A DNA stretch of 64,000 bases from Larkinella humicola (GTDB taxonomy: Bacteria; Bacteroidota; Bacteroidia; Cytophagales; Spirosomataceae): assembly GCF_008727875.1 (NCBI RefSeq), contig NZ_VTWS01000010.1, positions 1 through 64,000 on the forward strand, read 5' to 3'. The notes below the pieces were generated by a model that saw nothing but the letters and a program-made list of their open reading frames with translations, made no database searches and was not told the DNA's origin. The translations under genes were made by a program, and so were the position numbers. Shown here piece after piece: positions 33,524 through 42,790 of the stretch. Position 1 is the first letter of the stretch, and every line of letters starts with the position of its first letter.

Positions 33524-36500
33524 TTACTTGACACTCAGCAAATACCCCAGCAACTGATTGAACTGAGCCTGCGGAATGGTCTGGCCGAAATGGTCGGGCA
33601 TCAGTGTGTACCGGGACGCCTGACTTTCGGCAATGTCTTTTTTCGGAACAAAAAACTCTTCACCGGCGGCATTGGCGTAGACCACGGACGCGGCCTCTTC
33701 CCGGCGGAACAACCCGGTTTTAACGCTGCCGTTTTTCAGCTTGATCGTATACGTTCGGAACGCTTCCGAGATGTTCCGGTTCGGGTCCAGAATTTTGGTG
33801 GCCAGCGACTGACTGCCCCAACTGCCGATGCCGTCCAACTGCGGGCCAATCATGCCGCCCTCCTTGTTGATCTGGTGGCAGGGCGAGCAGTTTTGGACAA
33901 AGATTTGCCGCCCGCCGGTGGCCGAAGCGTCCAGGTGCGCCAGCCGGTCTTTGATGAGTGCTTCCCGGGTTTCATCGATCGGACTCAGATTGGCGGTCAA
34001 CTGGGTGAATTCGGCTAGTTGCTGAGGGCTGGCGTTCAGCAGTAGCCGGTCTTCCAGACCCGGTTGCCGCAGAATCCGGGTGTACAGAATGCCATTCCGG
34101 ACTTGTTTCAAAATGAGGTCTTTGCCGTCCGAATTGGTCGCCAGTGCCTTCAGCAGTTCGAGCTGCACATCACCCGACGTTTTTTTCAGTCCGTCGGCTA
34201 GCACCTTGCCCGTTTGCGACAGCGGAAACTCACCCAGCATCCCGGCGATCTCTTTGCGATACGGCTGGGGCGATGAGTCATCGGAGAGCAGGGAAACCGC
34301 CTGGGCTACATACCGCTCGGGAGCCAGCCGGAGCAGCGCCCGTAGGCTGGCCACTTTGATAAAATAGGCCGTCGACGGACTCGCCAGCAACTTTTGAATG
34401 GTGGGTTCCAGGGACGTAATGCCCGATTCGCCGGCGGTTTCGATCGCAAACCGTTGCTGTTCCCCCTGCTCCTTCGGATTGATGGCCGGAACCTGAATGG
34501 CGTTCGTTTTGAAGTTGCCCACCCAGATCAGCCCGGACGCCTGGTCGATCACTTCCAGATACACGCGTTTGCCCTGATAGGCCTGCAAATCCCAGGTGAC
34601 GGTTTCGGCCTGATAATCATTCGCTTTCAGAAAGGACTTTCGGGCAATGATCTGGGTTGTGTCGTCGGCCAGTCGCAACTGCACCCGGTTTTCGGGATCG
34701 GTGTTGGTTTTAAGGTTGTAGTTCACCGTAGAAAATTCCAGCGATGCAGGAGCCGTAAAAACCGGCGACCGGACAATGCCTTTGAGCCCACCCAGATCAA
34801 AACCAAACATCCGAATGTCGGGCGACAAAAGCGTGGTGACGGGCGGAATCCGAATCGCCACCGGCAGGTCTTTCAGGTATAAATTCCCCTCCAGCGCGTA
34901 CGTCCAGTCCGGTGCCGGGGGCACGATCAGGCTCTGTGCCAGTGCGATGCCCCATTTCCGGACGGATTCGTCCACGATACCGCCCTGCTGTTTGATGCTT
35001 TGCTGAATCACCGTAAACAGCTTGTATTGGCTGCCCGGATCGCCCTGGTATTTCCGGATGATAAACCGCACCAGATCATCGCGTTGGGCAACAGGCAGAT
35101 AGAGTGCTGTCTGGCGGAGCATCTTCAATTCCGTTTCTTTCGGAAGGGAAAAGGCTTTCAGTGTTTTCAGGAGAAACTCACTGGCATACACCGTGTTGAC
35201 CCCGATCAGGGATTCGGTCAGGGCAATTTGATCCGTCTGACTCCAGCCATTCAACGCAGCCTGCGTTCCCACCGGTTTTTGCCGCAATAAATCGCGGAGG
35301 CAGAGCCGGGTGGTGTAGGCCAGGTGCGTATCGAATGCCGGTATGGTTTGCTGAAAAGCCACCAGCGTTTTGACGGTTTCCAGCGTCGGATACATAGTCA
35401 GGGCTTCCACCGCAGCCCGCTGCACGTGGGGATTCGCGTCGCTCAGGGCTGCTTTCACCGGGGCTTGAAAGACCGTTCCAAGTGTTTTCATTTCCCGGAC
35501 GATGCGCAGCGCGTGCGTGCGAATCAGCGCTTGCGGGTTTTGCAGGGCCTTGAGCAGGGTTTCATCCCGTAAGGCTCCCAGCTGGTACAGGACCCACAAG
35601 CCCTGTGCGTGACCGGTTTCAGGCGTTTTGCGTCGGCTCAGCAGGTCTTCGACCGGTTTGACGGCGGCTTTGCCGATGCGGTGAATGAGTTGATCGGCCA
35701 CGGTCATGCGGATGGAAAGATTGTCGGCCGATAACCCGTCCAGCAGGTCGTTGAGACCGGCTTTTGTCCAGTCTTTCAGACCGTTTTTGTCGAGCTGCCC
35801 TTTGTAGGTAATGCGCCAGATGCGGCCCAGGACGTGATCGCGGCCGGGGTTGTCGAGCGGCACCTCATAGTGACCAATGATGCGGTTGTAGAAATCCGCC
35901 ACGTACAACGCGCCATCCGGCCCCTGAACAATGTCGGCGGGCCGAAACCAGGGGTCGGTGCTTCGTAGAAAATCCTCCTCCATTTTTCCCACCGGAGAGG
36001 AGCCTTTGAAGGCATACGAACTGCGGTAGATGCGGCATTTTACGACATCGCCCATGAACAGGCTGTTACGATACGGTTCGGGAAAGGTGGTGCCGCTGCT
36101 GAGGGCCAGACCCGACAGGGCGGTGGCTTCCCGTTCGTGCGGTTTCATGATGGGCGCGAAACCGATTCCTTCCGGCAAGCGGCCAAAATACGGGTATTCG
36201 GCTCCCCGGATCAGTTGATAAAGGGGAGAGGAGTGGCAGTCCGAAGAATAGAGGTAGCCCCAGTCGTCGAACGTCAGGCCAAACGGATTGACGCGGCCAA
36301 AGGTCGTTTGTTCCACCCGGCTGCCGTCCTGCCGAAACCGGAAGGTGTTGCCGGAGCCGAGCGTCAGGGAGTCGCCGTCGGTTCCGGCAATTTTCGACAG
36401 GTTCGTAAAGCCGTGGCAGGCATGAATCCAGCCGTCGAAACCGCGCCGGAAGTGATTAACCATGCCGTGGGTGTCTTTGAAGCCAAACGGCCCAAGCAGC

Positions 36501-37027
36501 CGACGGCTGGTTTCGATTTGATCGTCCCCGTTGGCATCGGTCAGTTGATATACGTTCGGAATGCTGAACGCGACGGCTCCGTCCTGAACCGGCATAATAC
36601 CGATGGGAATGTTGAGCGTATCGCTGAAGGGGGTAAAGGTGTCGGCTTTGCCGTCGTGGTCCCGGTCTTCCAGAATCGTGAGCCGGTCATGGCCGTTGCC
36701 GGGCCGCGCCGGAAACGGATATTCCACCGATTGCGTCACCCACAGGCGTCCTTTGGCATCGAAGGCCAGGTTGATGGGTTTGCCAATTTGCGGCTCGGAA
36801 GCAAACAGTTCGATCTCAAAACCGGGCGGTAGCGTAAAACCGGCCTGTTCGTCTGCCGGTGAGCGGGCCTCCGTTGAGCGGATGTGTTCGTCAAATGCGT
36901 TGCCGCTATAGGGTTGAGGTTGCTGCTGCGTCTGCGCAGGGGTGGCTTTCTTTTGCTGCCAGTACGTCGTGCAGCCTGCTACCAGCAGAAAGCTCAGTAG
37001 TGAAAATTGGTAAATAGGGGCTCGCAT
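33524..37027 (-). CDS. PVC-type heme-binding (CxxCH) membrane-bound dehydrogenase
   Basis: This 1167-residue lipoprotein has a lipobox with cysteine at about residue 19 (LLVAGC). An N-terminal six-bladed propeller (about 60-420; FASEPQIGKPINLAFDAKGRLWV) resembles soluble glucose dehydrogenases. A HEAT-repeat region covers about 430-700, and a carbohydrate-binding-like beta domain about 735-860. A HEAT-like second stretch follows, then a C-terminal cytochrome c with C1047-S-P-C1050-H1051 and the axial methionine region YTLMPDHFGQ. Proteins of this architecture are thought to oxidise sugars or similar alcohols and hand electrons to the respiratory chain. The downstream FG-GAP gene and upstream GH13 gene fit carbohydrate use. 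Substrate is unproven. Confidence 0.92.
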   Translation of the reverse strand: MRAPIYQFSLLSFLLVAGCTTYWQQKKATPAQTQQQPQPYSGNAFDEHIRSTEARSPADEQAGFTLPPGFEIELFASEPQIGKPINLAFDAKGRLWVTQSVEYPFPARPGNGHDRLTILEDRDHDGKADTFTPFSDTLNIPIGIMPVQDGAVAFSIPNVYQLTDANGDDQIETSRRLLGPFGFKDTHGMVNHFRRGFDGWIHACHGFTNLSKIAGTDGDSLTLGSGNTFRFRQDGSRVEQTTFGRVNPFGLTFDDWGYLYSSDCHSSPLYQLIRGAEYPYFGRLPEGIGFAPIMKPHEREATALSGLALSSGTTFPEPYRNSLFMGDVVKCRIYRSSYAFKGSSPVGKMEEDFLRSTDPWFRPADIVQGPDGALYVADFYNRIIGHYEVPLDNPGRDHVLGRIWRITYKGQLDKNGLKDWTKAGLNDLLDGLSADNLSIRMTVADQLIHRIGKAAVKPVEDLLSRRKTPETGHAQGLWVLYQLGALRDETLLKALQNPQALIRTHALRIVREMKTLGTVFQAPVKAALSDANPHVQRAAVEALTMYPTLETVKTLVAFQQTIPAFDTHLAYTTRLCLRDLLRQKPVGTQAALNGWSQTDQIALTESLIGVNTVYASEFLLKTLKAFSLPKETELKMLRQTALYLPVAQRDDLVRFIIRKYQGDPGSQYKLFTVIQQSIKQQGGIVDESVRKWGIALAQSLIVPPAPDWTYALEGNLYLKDLPVAIRIPPVTTLLSPDIRMFGFDLGGLKGIVRSPVFTAPASLEFSTVNYNLKTNTDPENRVQLRLADDTTQIIARKSFLKANDYQAETVTWDLQAYQGKRVYLEVIDQASGLIWVGNFKTNAIQVPAINPKEQGEQQRFAIETAGESGITSLEPTIQKLLASPSTAYFIKVASLRALLRLAPERYVAQAVSLLSDDSSPQPYRKEIAGMLGEFPLSQTGKVLADGLKKTSGDVQLELLKALATNSDGKDLILKQVRNGILYTRILRQPGLEDRLLLNASPQQLAEFTQLTANLSPIDETREALIKDRLAHLDASATGGRQIFVQNCSPCHQINKEGGMIGPQLDGIGSWGSQSLATKILDPNRNISEAFRTYTIKLKNGSVKTGLFRREEAASVVYANAAGEEFFVPKKDIAESQASRYTLMPDHFGQTIPQAQFNQLLGYLLSVK

Positions 37028-37157
37028 TGGCCTGGCCTGCTACGGTAAAAAGGGTTAGGAATGCTCTTGAATCGGCGGTAGTTTCCAGCCAACCCCAGGG
37101 TGCAGGATGAACGAAAGGGCGCTCCTGAAAGATACCGTCGACTCAAAAGGTGTGTAG

Positions 37158-37165
37158 CAAATATA
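37158..37165 (-). promoter_or_regulatory. -7 box for the heme dehydrogenase unit
   Basis: The minus strand reads TATATTTG, an exact TAnnTTTG, 131 bp before the start codon at 37027. No matching -33 element is visible at 19-20 bp. The 243-bp gap to the GH13 gene contains no gene. Confidence 0.4.
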
Positions 37166-37270
37166 CGGGCTGCTCAGGCGGCTTTCTTTTATTTTCTTTC
37201 CAATTTATGGTACTATTTTTCAACTTCCGGTTTCACGCTACCCGGGGATATGGACTCGTTTCGAAGCGGA

Positions 37271-38830
37271 TTATTCCAGCACCACGCAGCCATATGCCGG
37301 AACCCGTACTTTTCCATTTTTGAACAGCTTGGCTCCCCCCGCCGTATCCAGCACAACTTGCTTCCCGTCAGCCAGTTCGGTGGGATACAGAACCGCATCC
37401 AGCCCCCGTTTGGTCAGGTTGTGGATGACCACCACCGACCGGTTTCCGGATTTTCGGACCAATGCAATCACGTTTTTGTGCTGAATGCCCGTCACTTCCA
37501 GTTTGCTCAGGTTGTCGTTCAAAACCGGGTGGCTGTTGCGGAAGTGAATGAGTTTTTTGTAGTGGTTGTAAAGCGAATTCGGGTCGGTTTGCTGCTGCGC
37601 CAGGGGCGTCACGGTTCGGCTGGTCGAATACCGGGCCTTGCGCCAGCGGGCGCGTTCCGGGTCATTTTTGTCGATGTCCCAGAGAAACGGTTCGCGGATG
37701 TTTTCATCGGGTTTGGCACCCAGCATTCCGATTTCCTCCCCATAGTAAAGGTAGGGATTGCCGGGCAGCGTCAGCAGCAGATTGGCGGCCACTTTCAGGT
37801 GGTTCAGATTGCCGTTCAGAAAACTGCCGATCCGGGTCTGGTCGTGGTTGGAAAGCATGATGGCGTCGATGAAATTCGGGTTTACTTCGGCAAAAATCGA
37901 GTGATTTCGCACCAGCATCTGCACAATTTCCGCCGTGTCCCGCTCCTTGAACGGAATTTCCTGCAAGGCCAGGCTGAGGTCGAAATTGAAGTTGGCTTTC
38001 AGTCCCCGGAAGTAGGGCGCAATGCGTTCGGCCCGCGTCCAGACCTCGCCGACGGTGTAAACGCCCGGTTTGGCCGCTTCCATGACTTGCCCAAATTCTT
38101 CCCAGAACTGGTGATTTTTCGGCTCTTCCCACTCCGGGTAAATGTGCCGGGCTGCGTCAAGCCGAAAACCGTCGACGCCGACGTCGGTCAGCCAGAATTT
38201 TCCGGCTTTGTAAATTTCTTCCCGCACCTTCGGATTGTCGTAGTTCAGATCCGGCATCCCGCTCCAGAACAGGGCATAATATTTCTCCGAAAACGGCGCG
38301 CCCGGCACGCGGTGCCAGGGGTTTTTCTCCTGCGAATCGGCGGTAATTTCGCGGGTCGCAATGTTGAGCGCGTCGATTTCCTGCTGGCTCATCCAGACGT
38401 ACCAGTCGTGATACGGATTGTCCTTGCTTTTGCAGGCTTCCACAAACCACGGATGCTGGCGGCTGGTGTGGTTGATCACAAAATCCAGAATGACCTTGAT
38501 CCCGCGCCGGTGGGCTTCCGAAACGAGCCGCCGAAAGTCGTCCATTGTGCCGTATTCGGGTGCAATGCCGTAGTAATCCGTCACGTCGTACATGTGGTAG
38601 CTCGGCGACGGATTGACAGGCATGAGCCAGATGGCCGACACGCCCAGGTCTTTCAGATAATCCAGTTTGGAAGTAACGCCGTTGAGGTCGCCGATCCCGT
38701 CGCCGTTGGAGTCGCAGAACGCGCGGACAAAAATCTCATAATGGACCCCGGTTTGGCCGGTTACGGGTTTATCAGAATTCAATGGTGGCAAAGCTTGTGA
38801 AGTTAGTTGGGCAGATGCATTAGCAATCAT
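37271..38830 (-). CDS. GH13 alpha-amylase family enzyme
   Basis: This 519-residue enzyme has the four GH13 regions: DFVINH, GFRLDAARH, GEVW and LSNHDQ. The predicted triad is D225 (nucleophile), E262 (acid/base) and D330. The order and the DSNGDGIGDLNGV calcium-like loop at about 40-52 fit the oligo-1,6-glucosidase / maltogenic amylase side of GH13. The start used here (MIANASAQLTS) looks like the tail of a signal peptide, but no longer frame exists upstream, where repeat sequence begins within 100 bp. The leader may have been lost or the enzyme may be cytosolic. It acts on alpha-glucans or their oligomers. Confidence 0.92.
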   Translation of the reverse strand: MIANASAQLTSQALPPLNSDKPVTGQTGVHYEIFVRAFCDSNGDGIGDLNGVTSKLDYLKDLGVSAIWLMPVNPSPSYHMYDVTDYYGIAPEYGTMDDFRRLVSEAHRRGIKVILDFVINHTSRQHPWFVEACKSKDNPYHDWYVWMSQQEIDALNIATREITADSQEKNPWHRVPGAPFSEKYYALFWSGMPDLNYDNPKVREEIYKAGKFWLTDVGVDGFRLDAARHIYPEWEEPKNHQFWEEFGQVMEAAKPGVYTVGEVWTRAERIAPYFRGLKANFNFDLSLALQEIPFKERDTAEIVQMLVRNHSIFAEVNPNFIDAIMLSNHDQTRIGSFLNGNLNHLKVAANLLLTLPGNPYLYYGEEIGMLGAKPDENIREPFLWDIDKNDPERARWRKARYSTSRTVTPLAQQQTDPNSLYNHYKKLIHFRNSHPVLNDNLSKLEVTGIQHKNVIALVRKSGNRSVVVIHNLTKRGLDAVLYPTELADGKQVVLDTAGGAKLFKNGKVRVPAYGCVVLE

Positions 38831-38925
38831 ATGGCAAAAAAGGATTCAAAAGGTAAACCCGCCGAAGCAGCCGGGAGTTTGTAAAGACGGTTTTTTCCTC
38901 AAATTCGACAACAAAATCTCCAAAT

Positions 38926-39296
38926 AAACTAGAACACCACGGCAATGACCCTGAAAGGGTCTCATCACTAGCCCCGGATAAAATCCGGGGTTGACCGTGG
39001 TAATCCGGGGTCGGTAACGGCCATTCGGGGTTGATCGTGGTAATTCGGGTTTGGATCATGGTAATCCGGTGTTGATCATGGCAATCCGGTCGATCATGGC
39101 AATTTGGGTTTGATCGTGGCAATCTGGGTCGATCATGGCAATCGGTGTCGATCATGGCAATCCGGTCGATCGTGACAATCCGGTTAATCACGACAATCCG
39201 GGGATTGCAATTATGGGCATGATCATCCGGATTGCCACGGTCAACCCCGGATTTTATCTGGGGCTAGTGATGGAACCCTTTCAGGGTTCGTAGATA
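38926..39296. repeat. Repeat-built noncoding element: inverted ends and about 11 degenerate tandem units
   Basis: The end at 38948-38999 and the end near 39236-39290 pair over about 50 bp. Shared words are CATCACTAGCCCC, GATAAAATCCGGGG and TTGACCGTGG. Between them lie about 11 tandem copies of an 18-21 bp unit close to TCGATCATGGCAATCCGG. The 558-bp gap between the GH13 and pirin genes (38831-39388) holds this element and no gene. The translated frame on the minus strand is only repeat sequence. Confidence 0.85.
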
Positions 39297-39388
39297 CGGG
39301 CATTTAGTGTATATGTGATAATCATGAACTTTTGGTACAGTATAAATGTATATACATTAAATGTAATTACTTGTAAATCCTTACGACG

Positions 39389-40243
39389 ATGAAAACTGAA
39401 CGCACCGTACAACAATTGATACCGGCCCCATTGATGAGCATGGGCGAACTCCGGGTTCGCCAGCCGCTGCCCTCGGGCCGACTGAGTTACCTGGACCCGT
39501 TTGTCCTGTTACACCACGGTCATAGTTTCCTGAAAGAAAATGAAAACCCTAACCACGCTGGCGTAGGACCACACCCGCACCGGGGGTTTTCGCCGGTCAC
39601 GTTTGTCTTCAAAGGCGGGGTGCGGCACCGCGACAGTCGGGGCAACGACCGGAGCGTTTTTGAAGGCGGCACGCAATGGATGAACGCCGGTTTGGGCATC
39701 ATGCACAGCGAACGGCCGCTGTCCGACGAACTGGAAATCATTCAGATGTGGGTCAATACGCCGTCTGCGCACAAAAAAGATCAGCCGAGCTACTACCCGC
39801 TGTTGAAAGAAGAAACGCCTTCATTCGTCAGCGACGATGGGAAGGTGACGGTCAACGTGATATCCGGTGAACTGTTGGGTCTGAAAGGCCCCATCCCGAC
39901 GTTCTCGCCCATCAATTCCGCGACCTTGTTCCTGAAAACCGGGGGCAAAATGTATCTGCCGCTGCCCGCCAGTCACAACGCGTTTCTGTATTTGCTGGAC
40001 GGAAAACTGCGTGTTGGCGACCAAACGGAGGTGAACGCCCGGTATATGGTGGTTCCGGAAAACGACGGCGAAGGCATCACCCTCGAAGCCCTCGAAGACA
40101 CCCGGCTTTTGCTGATGTCGGGCGAACCGATTGGCGAAAAAATCCTGGCGCAGGGTCCGTTTGTGCTCAATAACGAAGTGGAAATAATGGAAGCCTACCG
40201 TGATTACCGGATGGGGAAAATGGGGATTTTGATCGAAGACTAA
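39389..40243 (+). CDS. Pirin family protein
   Basis: This 284-residue bicupin protein has the pirin metal site: H62 and H64 in GPHPHRGFSPVTF, H106 in GLGIMHSE and E108. Pirins bind iron and act as redox cofactors or quercetin dioxygenases. The bacterial role is usually unknown. The plus-strand start follows an AT-rich leader after the long repeat element. A GC-rich hairpin with a T run lies 20 bp after the stop, so it is a single-gene unit. Confidence 0.93.
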   Translation: MKTERTVQQLIPAPLMSMGELRVRQPLPSGRLSYLDPFVLLHHGHSFLKENENPNHAGVGPHPHRGFSPVTFVFKGGVRHRDSRGNDRSVFEGGTQWMNAGLGIMHSERPLSDELEIIQMWVNTPSAHKKDQPSYYPLLKEETPSFVSDDGKVTVNVISGELLGLKGPIPTFSPINSATLFLKTGGKMYLPLPASHNAFLYLLDGKLRVGDQTEVNARYMVVPENDGEGITLEALEDTRLLLMSGEPIGEKILAQGPFVLNNEVEIMEAYRDYRMGKMGILIED

Positions 40244-40262
40244 AAAAGACGTTGCTAAAAAA

Positions 40263-40319
40263 CGCGGAGGGCGGGGTATTTACTAAGATTCTGGTAAATT
40301 CTCCGCCCTCCGCATTTTT
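40263..40319 (+). terminator. Rho-independent terminator after the pirin gene
   Basis: CGCGGAGGGCGG (40263-40274) pairs with CCGCCCTCCGC (40302-40312), followed by ATTTTTG. The stem is long and GC-rich with a loop of about 27 nt. Confidence 0.75.
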
Positions 40320-40357
40320 GCGTGGTGTTCTTTTGTTTTTTTGTAAAAAACTTGCCT

Positions 40358-41554
40358 ATGCTCTCCGTCGCCGAAGCCCATTCCGTTGTCCTGAATCACC
40401 TGCTGGTAACACCAGCAGAACCCATCCCGTTACCCCAGGCGGCTGGGCGGGTGTTGCGCGAACCGCTGACCGCTGACCGCGATCTGCCGCCTTTCAACCG
40501 TGTGTCGATGGATGGAATCGCCATTCAGTATGCGGCTTTCGAGACCGGACAGCGGCAGTTTCGGGTCGCCGGAACGCAATTTGCCGGACAACCGGCGCAA
40601 ACCCTGACCAATGAAACCGCTTGTCTCGAAGTGATGACGGGAGCCATGTTGCCGACGGGAACCGATACGGTTATCCGCTACGAAGACCTTCAAATCACCG
40701 ACGGTCTGGCTGAAATCCGGATCGATGCCGTTCAGGCCGGGCAAAATGTGCACCACCGGGCGACGGATCGGAAGCAGAACGAAGAACTGGTTCCGATTGG
40801 AACACGACTGGGACCACCGGAAATGGCCGTGGCCGCATCGGTTGGCAAAGCGACAATTCTGGTCAGCAAACGCCCCAAAATTGCCCTGATTTCGACGGGC
40901 GACGAACTGGTCGATGTTTCGGAAACGCCCGAACCCTACCAGATTCGCCGGTCGAATACCTATCTGCTGCAAACGGTTTTGCAGGCAGCCGGAGCCGAAA
41001 CCACCCTGCTGCATTTGCCCGATGACGCCGATACCATGGAAACCGCTTTGAAAACCGTCCTCCAGGAGTACGATGCGCTGGTGTTGAGCGGGGGTGTTTC
41101 AGCCGGGAAAGCCGACTTTGTCCCGAACGTCATGGAACGGCTGGGTGTCCGGCAACGGTTTCATCAGGTGGCGCAACGCCCCGGAAAACCGCTGTGGTTT
41201 GGGGCCTCCGACGAAGGGAAGGTCGTTTTTGGCCTGCCCGGAAATCCGGTTTCAACGTTCCTGTGTGCGTATCGGTACTTACTACCGTGGCTGAAGGCGT
41301 CGCTGGGTTTGCCGGTTTTGCCGCCTTCCGTCGCCCGCCTGGCCCGGTCGGTTTCCTTTCCGCCCCAATTAACGTATTTTTTGCCCGTTCGTTTGTCAGT
41401 CAGTCCGGACGGAATCGGGTTGGCCGCACCCTTACCCGGCAGTGGGTCAGCCGATTATGCCAATTTGCTGCAATGCGACGGTTTTATGGAATTGCCGCCG
41501 GAACGGGCGGAGTTCAGCGAAGGCGAAGCCTTTCCGGTTTATACGTTCCGCTAA
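40358..41554 (+). CDS. moeA: Molybdopterin molybdotransferase MoeA
   Basis: This 398-residue enzyme inserts molybdenum into adenylylated molybdopterin, the last step of molybdenum cofactor synthesis. The start is ATG 40358 (MLSVAEAHSVV). Motifs: PPFNRVSMDGIA, VMTGAMLPTGTDTVIRYED, ISTGDEL, LSGGVSAGKADF, RPGKPLWFG and GLPGNPVSTF, followed by a C-terminal domain IV. No other moa, mob or moe genes are in the window, so the pathway is dispersed. A DUF922 gene follows 14 bp later with a GTG start and may be cotranscribed. Confidence 0.95.
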   Translation: MLSVAEAHSVVLNHLLVTPAEPIPLPQAAGRVLREPLTADRDLPPFNRVSMDGIAIQYAAFETGQRQFRVAGTQFAGQPAQTLTNETACLEVMTGAMLPTGTDTVIRYEDLQITDGLAEIRIDAVQAGQNVHHRATDRKQNEELVPIGTRLGPPEMAVAASVGKATILVSKRPKIALISTGDELVDVSETPEPYQIRRSNTYLLQTVLQAAGAETTLLHLPDDADTMETALKTVLQEYDALVLSGGVSAGKADFVPNVMERLGVRQRFHQVAQRPGKPLWFGASDEGKVVFGLPGNPVSTFLCAYRYLLPWLKASLGLPVLPPSVARLARSVSFPPQLTYFLPVRLSVSPDGIGLAAPLPGSGSADYANLLQCDGFMELPPERAEFSEGEAFPVYTFR

Positions 41555-41568
41555 CATCCTCAGCTATC

Positions 41569-42672
41569 GTGAAACGGGTTCTGTCCATTCTGCTCCTTTT
41601 GCTTCCGCATTTTCTGATGGCGCGGCAGGAACCGGTATGGATTTCGTTCAAAAAAGAACCCGTTTTTGTCCGCAATCCGACCTTTTCGCTGTTGAAGATT
41701 CGGGATGAGCGGTCATTTAAGGCGCAGCTTGGCACCATCATATCGGGTCCGAAAAGCAGTATCGCCGTTCGCAGCAACGACGAAATCGCTTCGACCTTCG
41801 ATGATTTGCTAAGTCCCGGTTTCAGTCCCGATTCAACGCGCGTACCCATTATCATCCGCATTCAGGAACTCATTTTTTTCGAAAAAGAAAAGAAGGCTCT
41901 CCAGGCCGACGGCACCTGCCGACTGGAACTGGCCTTTGATGTGATGCGTGACGGCAAGCCCGTCCAATTGACCACCTATACCGCTCGGACTATTTATACG
42001 CGTTCGTTCGGGCAAACCGACCGGCTGGAACTGGTGGCTCGCAAAGCCCTCGAAAGTGCCGCGCAGTATCTTTCCAACTGGATCAAAATCAACCGCGACA
42101 AAAGCCCGGCGCTGGTGAAAGGCCTTAAATTTGTGTATATCGACCACAGCATTCAGCAGGCGTCGGGCGATACGGTTTTTTACCACCCGCTTCGGCCGCT
42201 CTCGTGGGACGATTTTCAGGCGGCTCCGCGCATCGGCAGTCGCAATGCGGCTTCGATTTTTCCTACGTTCTCGTACGAAGGCCACAGCCGTTGGGTCAAT
42301 GGCTTTATTGAGGTGCAACTCACATTCAAAACGTTCATGGTAAAAAGCATGTCGTGGGTTCGTCCGGGGCATAAAGACGACTACGGATTGCTGCATGAAC
42401 AGAAACATTTCGATATTGTCAAACTGATTGTCGAACGGTTTAAACAGCGCATCATTGCCGACCCGGATATGGATTTCGAGGAGTACAACAGCCGCGTGCA
42501 GTTTCTGTACCTGGAAGCCTACCGCGACATGAACCGCTGGCAGGAGCAGTACGACGGAGAAACCCAGCACGGCATCAACCGCGCCGAGCAGGAACGCTGG
42601 AACCGCAAAATTACCCAGGACCTGAAAAATGCCGAAGATTTGACGGCCATTATGCTGTCAAACCGACAATAA
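41569..42672 (+). CDS. DUF922-type exported zinc-protease-like protein
   Basis: This 367-residue protein starts at GTG 41569 (VKRVLSILLLLLPHFLMA), 15 bp after moeA. The frame is open far upstream but within moeA, so the signal peptide defines the start. The C-terminal half resembles DUF922, with LRPLSWDDFQAAP and the metal site HEQKHFD (like HExxH) followed by a helical region. DUF922 proteins are predicted peptidases of unknown target. The N-terminal half (about 20-190) has no recognised domain. It should act in the periplasm. Confidence 0.75.
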   Translation: MKRVLSILLLLLPHFLMARQEPVWISFKKEPVFVRNPTFSLLKIRDERSFKAQLGTIISGPKSSIAVRSNDEIASTFDDLLSPGFSPDSTRVPIIIRIQELIFFEKEKKALQADGTCRLELAFDVMRDGKPVQLTTYTARTIYTRSFGQTDRLELVARKALESAAQYLSNWIKINRDKSPALVKGLKFVYIDHSIQQASGDTVFYHPLRPLSWDDFQAAPRIGSRNAASIFPTFSYEGHSRWVNGFIEVQLTFKTFMVKSMSWVRPGHKDDYGLLHEQKHFDIVKLIVERFKQRIIADPDMDFEEYNSRVQFLYLEAYRDMNRWQEQYDGETQHGINRAEQERWNRKITQDLKNAEDLTAIMLSNRQ

Positions 42673-42679
42673 ATGTGTG

Positions 42680-42766
42680 TTCGGTTTTCGGTTTACCGTT
42701 TTCGGTTGGCTGATGCGTTCTTGAATGCATGCGCCAGCCACCGTATACCGAAAACCGTATACCAAA
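42680..42766. repeat. Hairpin family A, imperfect copy
   Basis: TTTTCGGTTGGCTGATGC in the left arm pairs with GCGCCAGCCACCGTATAC-type sequence in the right arm. The core matches the perfect hairpins at 1555-1646 and 46885-46956. It lies between the DUF922 gene and the epimerase gene, both plus strand. Confidence 0.7.
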
Positions 42767-42790
42767 ACAAACTCTTTATTAACATCAACT

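Noticed and set aside
37100-38800. Long plus-strand open frame of 566 codons
   Set aside because: It lies antisense to the GH13 gene, which has all four catalytic regions. The plus-strand translation shows no domain.
38820-39191. Open frame of 123 codons on the minus strand
   Set aside because: It is the translation of the tandem GATCATGGCAATCC array, with a repetitive DRHDR-type sequence, no domain and no plausible start region.
38948-39290. CRISPR-like array
   Set aside because: Units of 18-21 bp are contiguous with no unique spacers, and no cas genes are nearby. It is a degenerate tandem repeat inside an inverted repeat.
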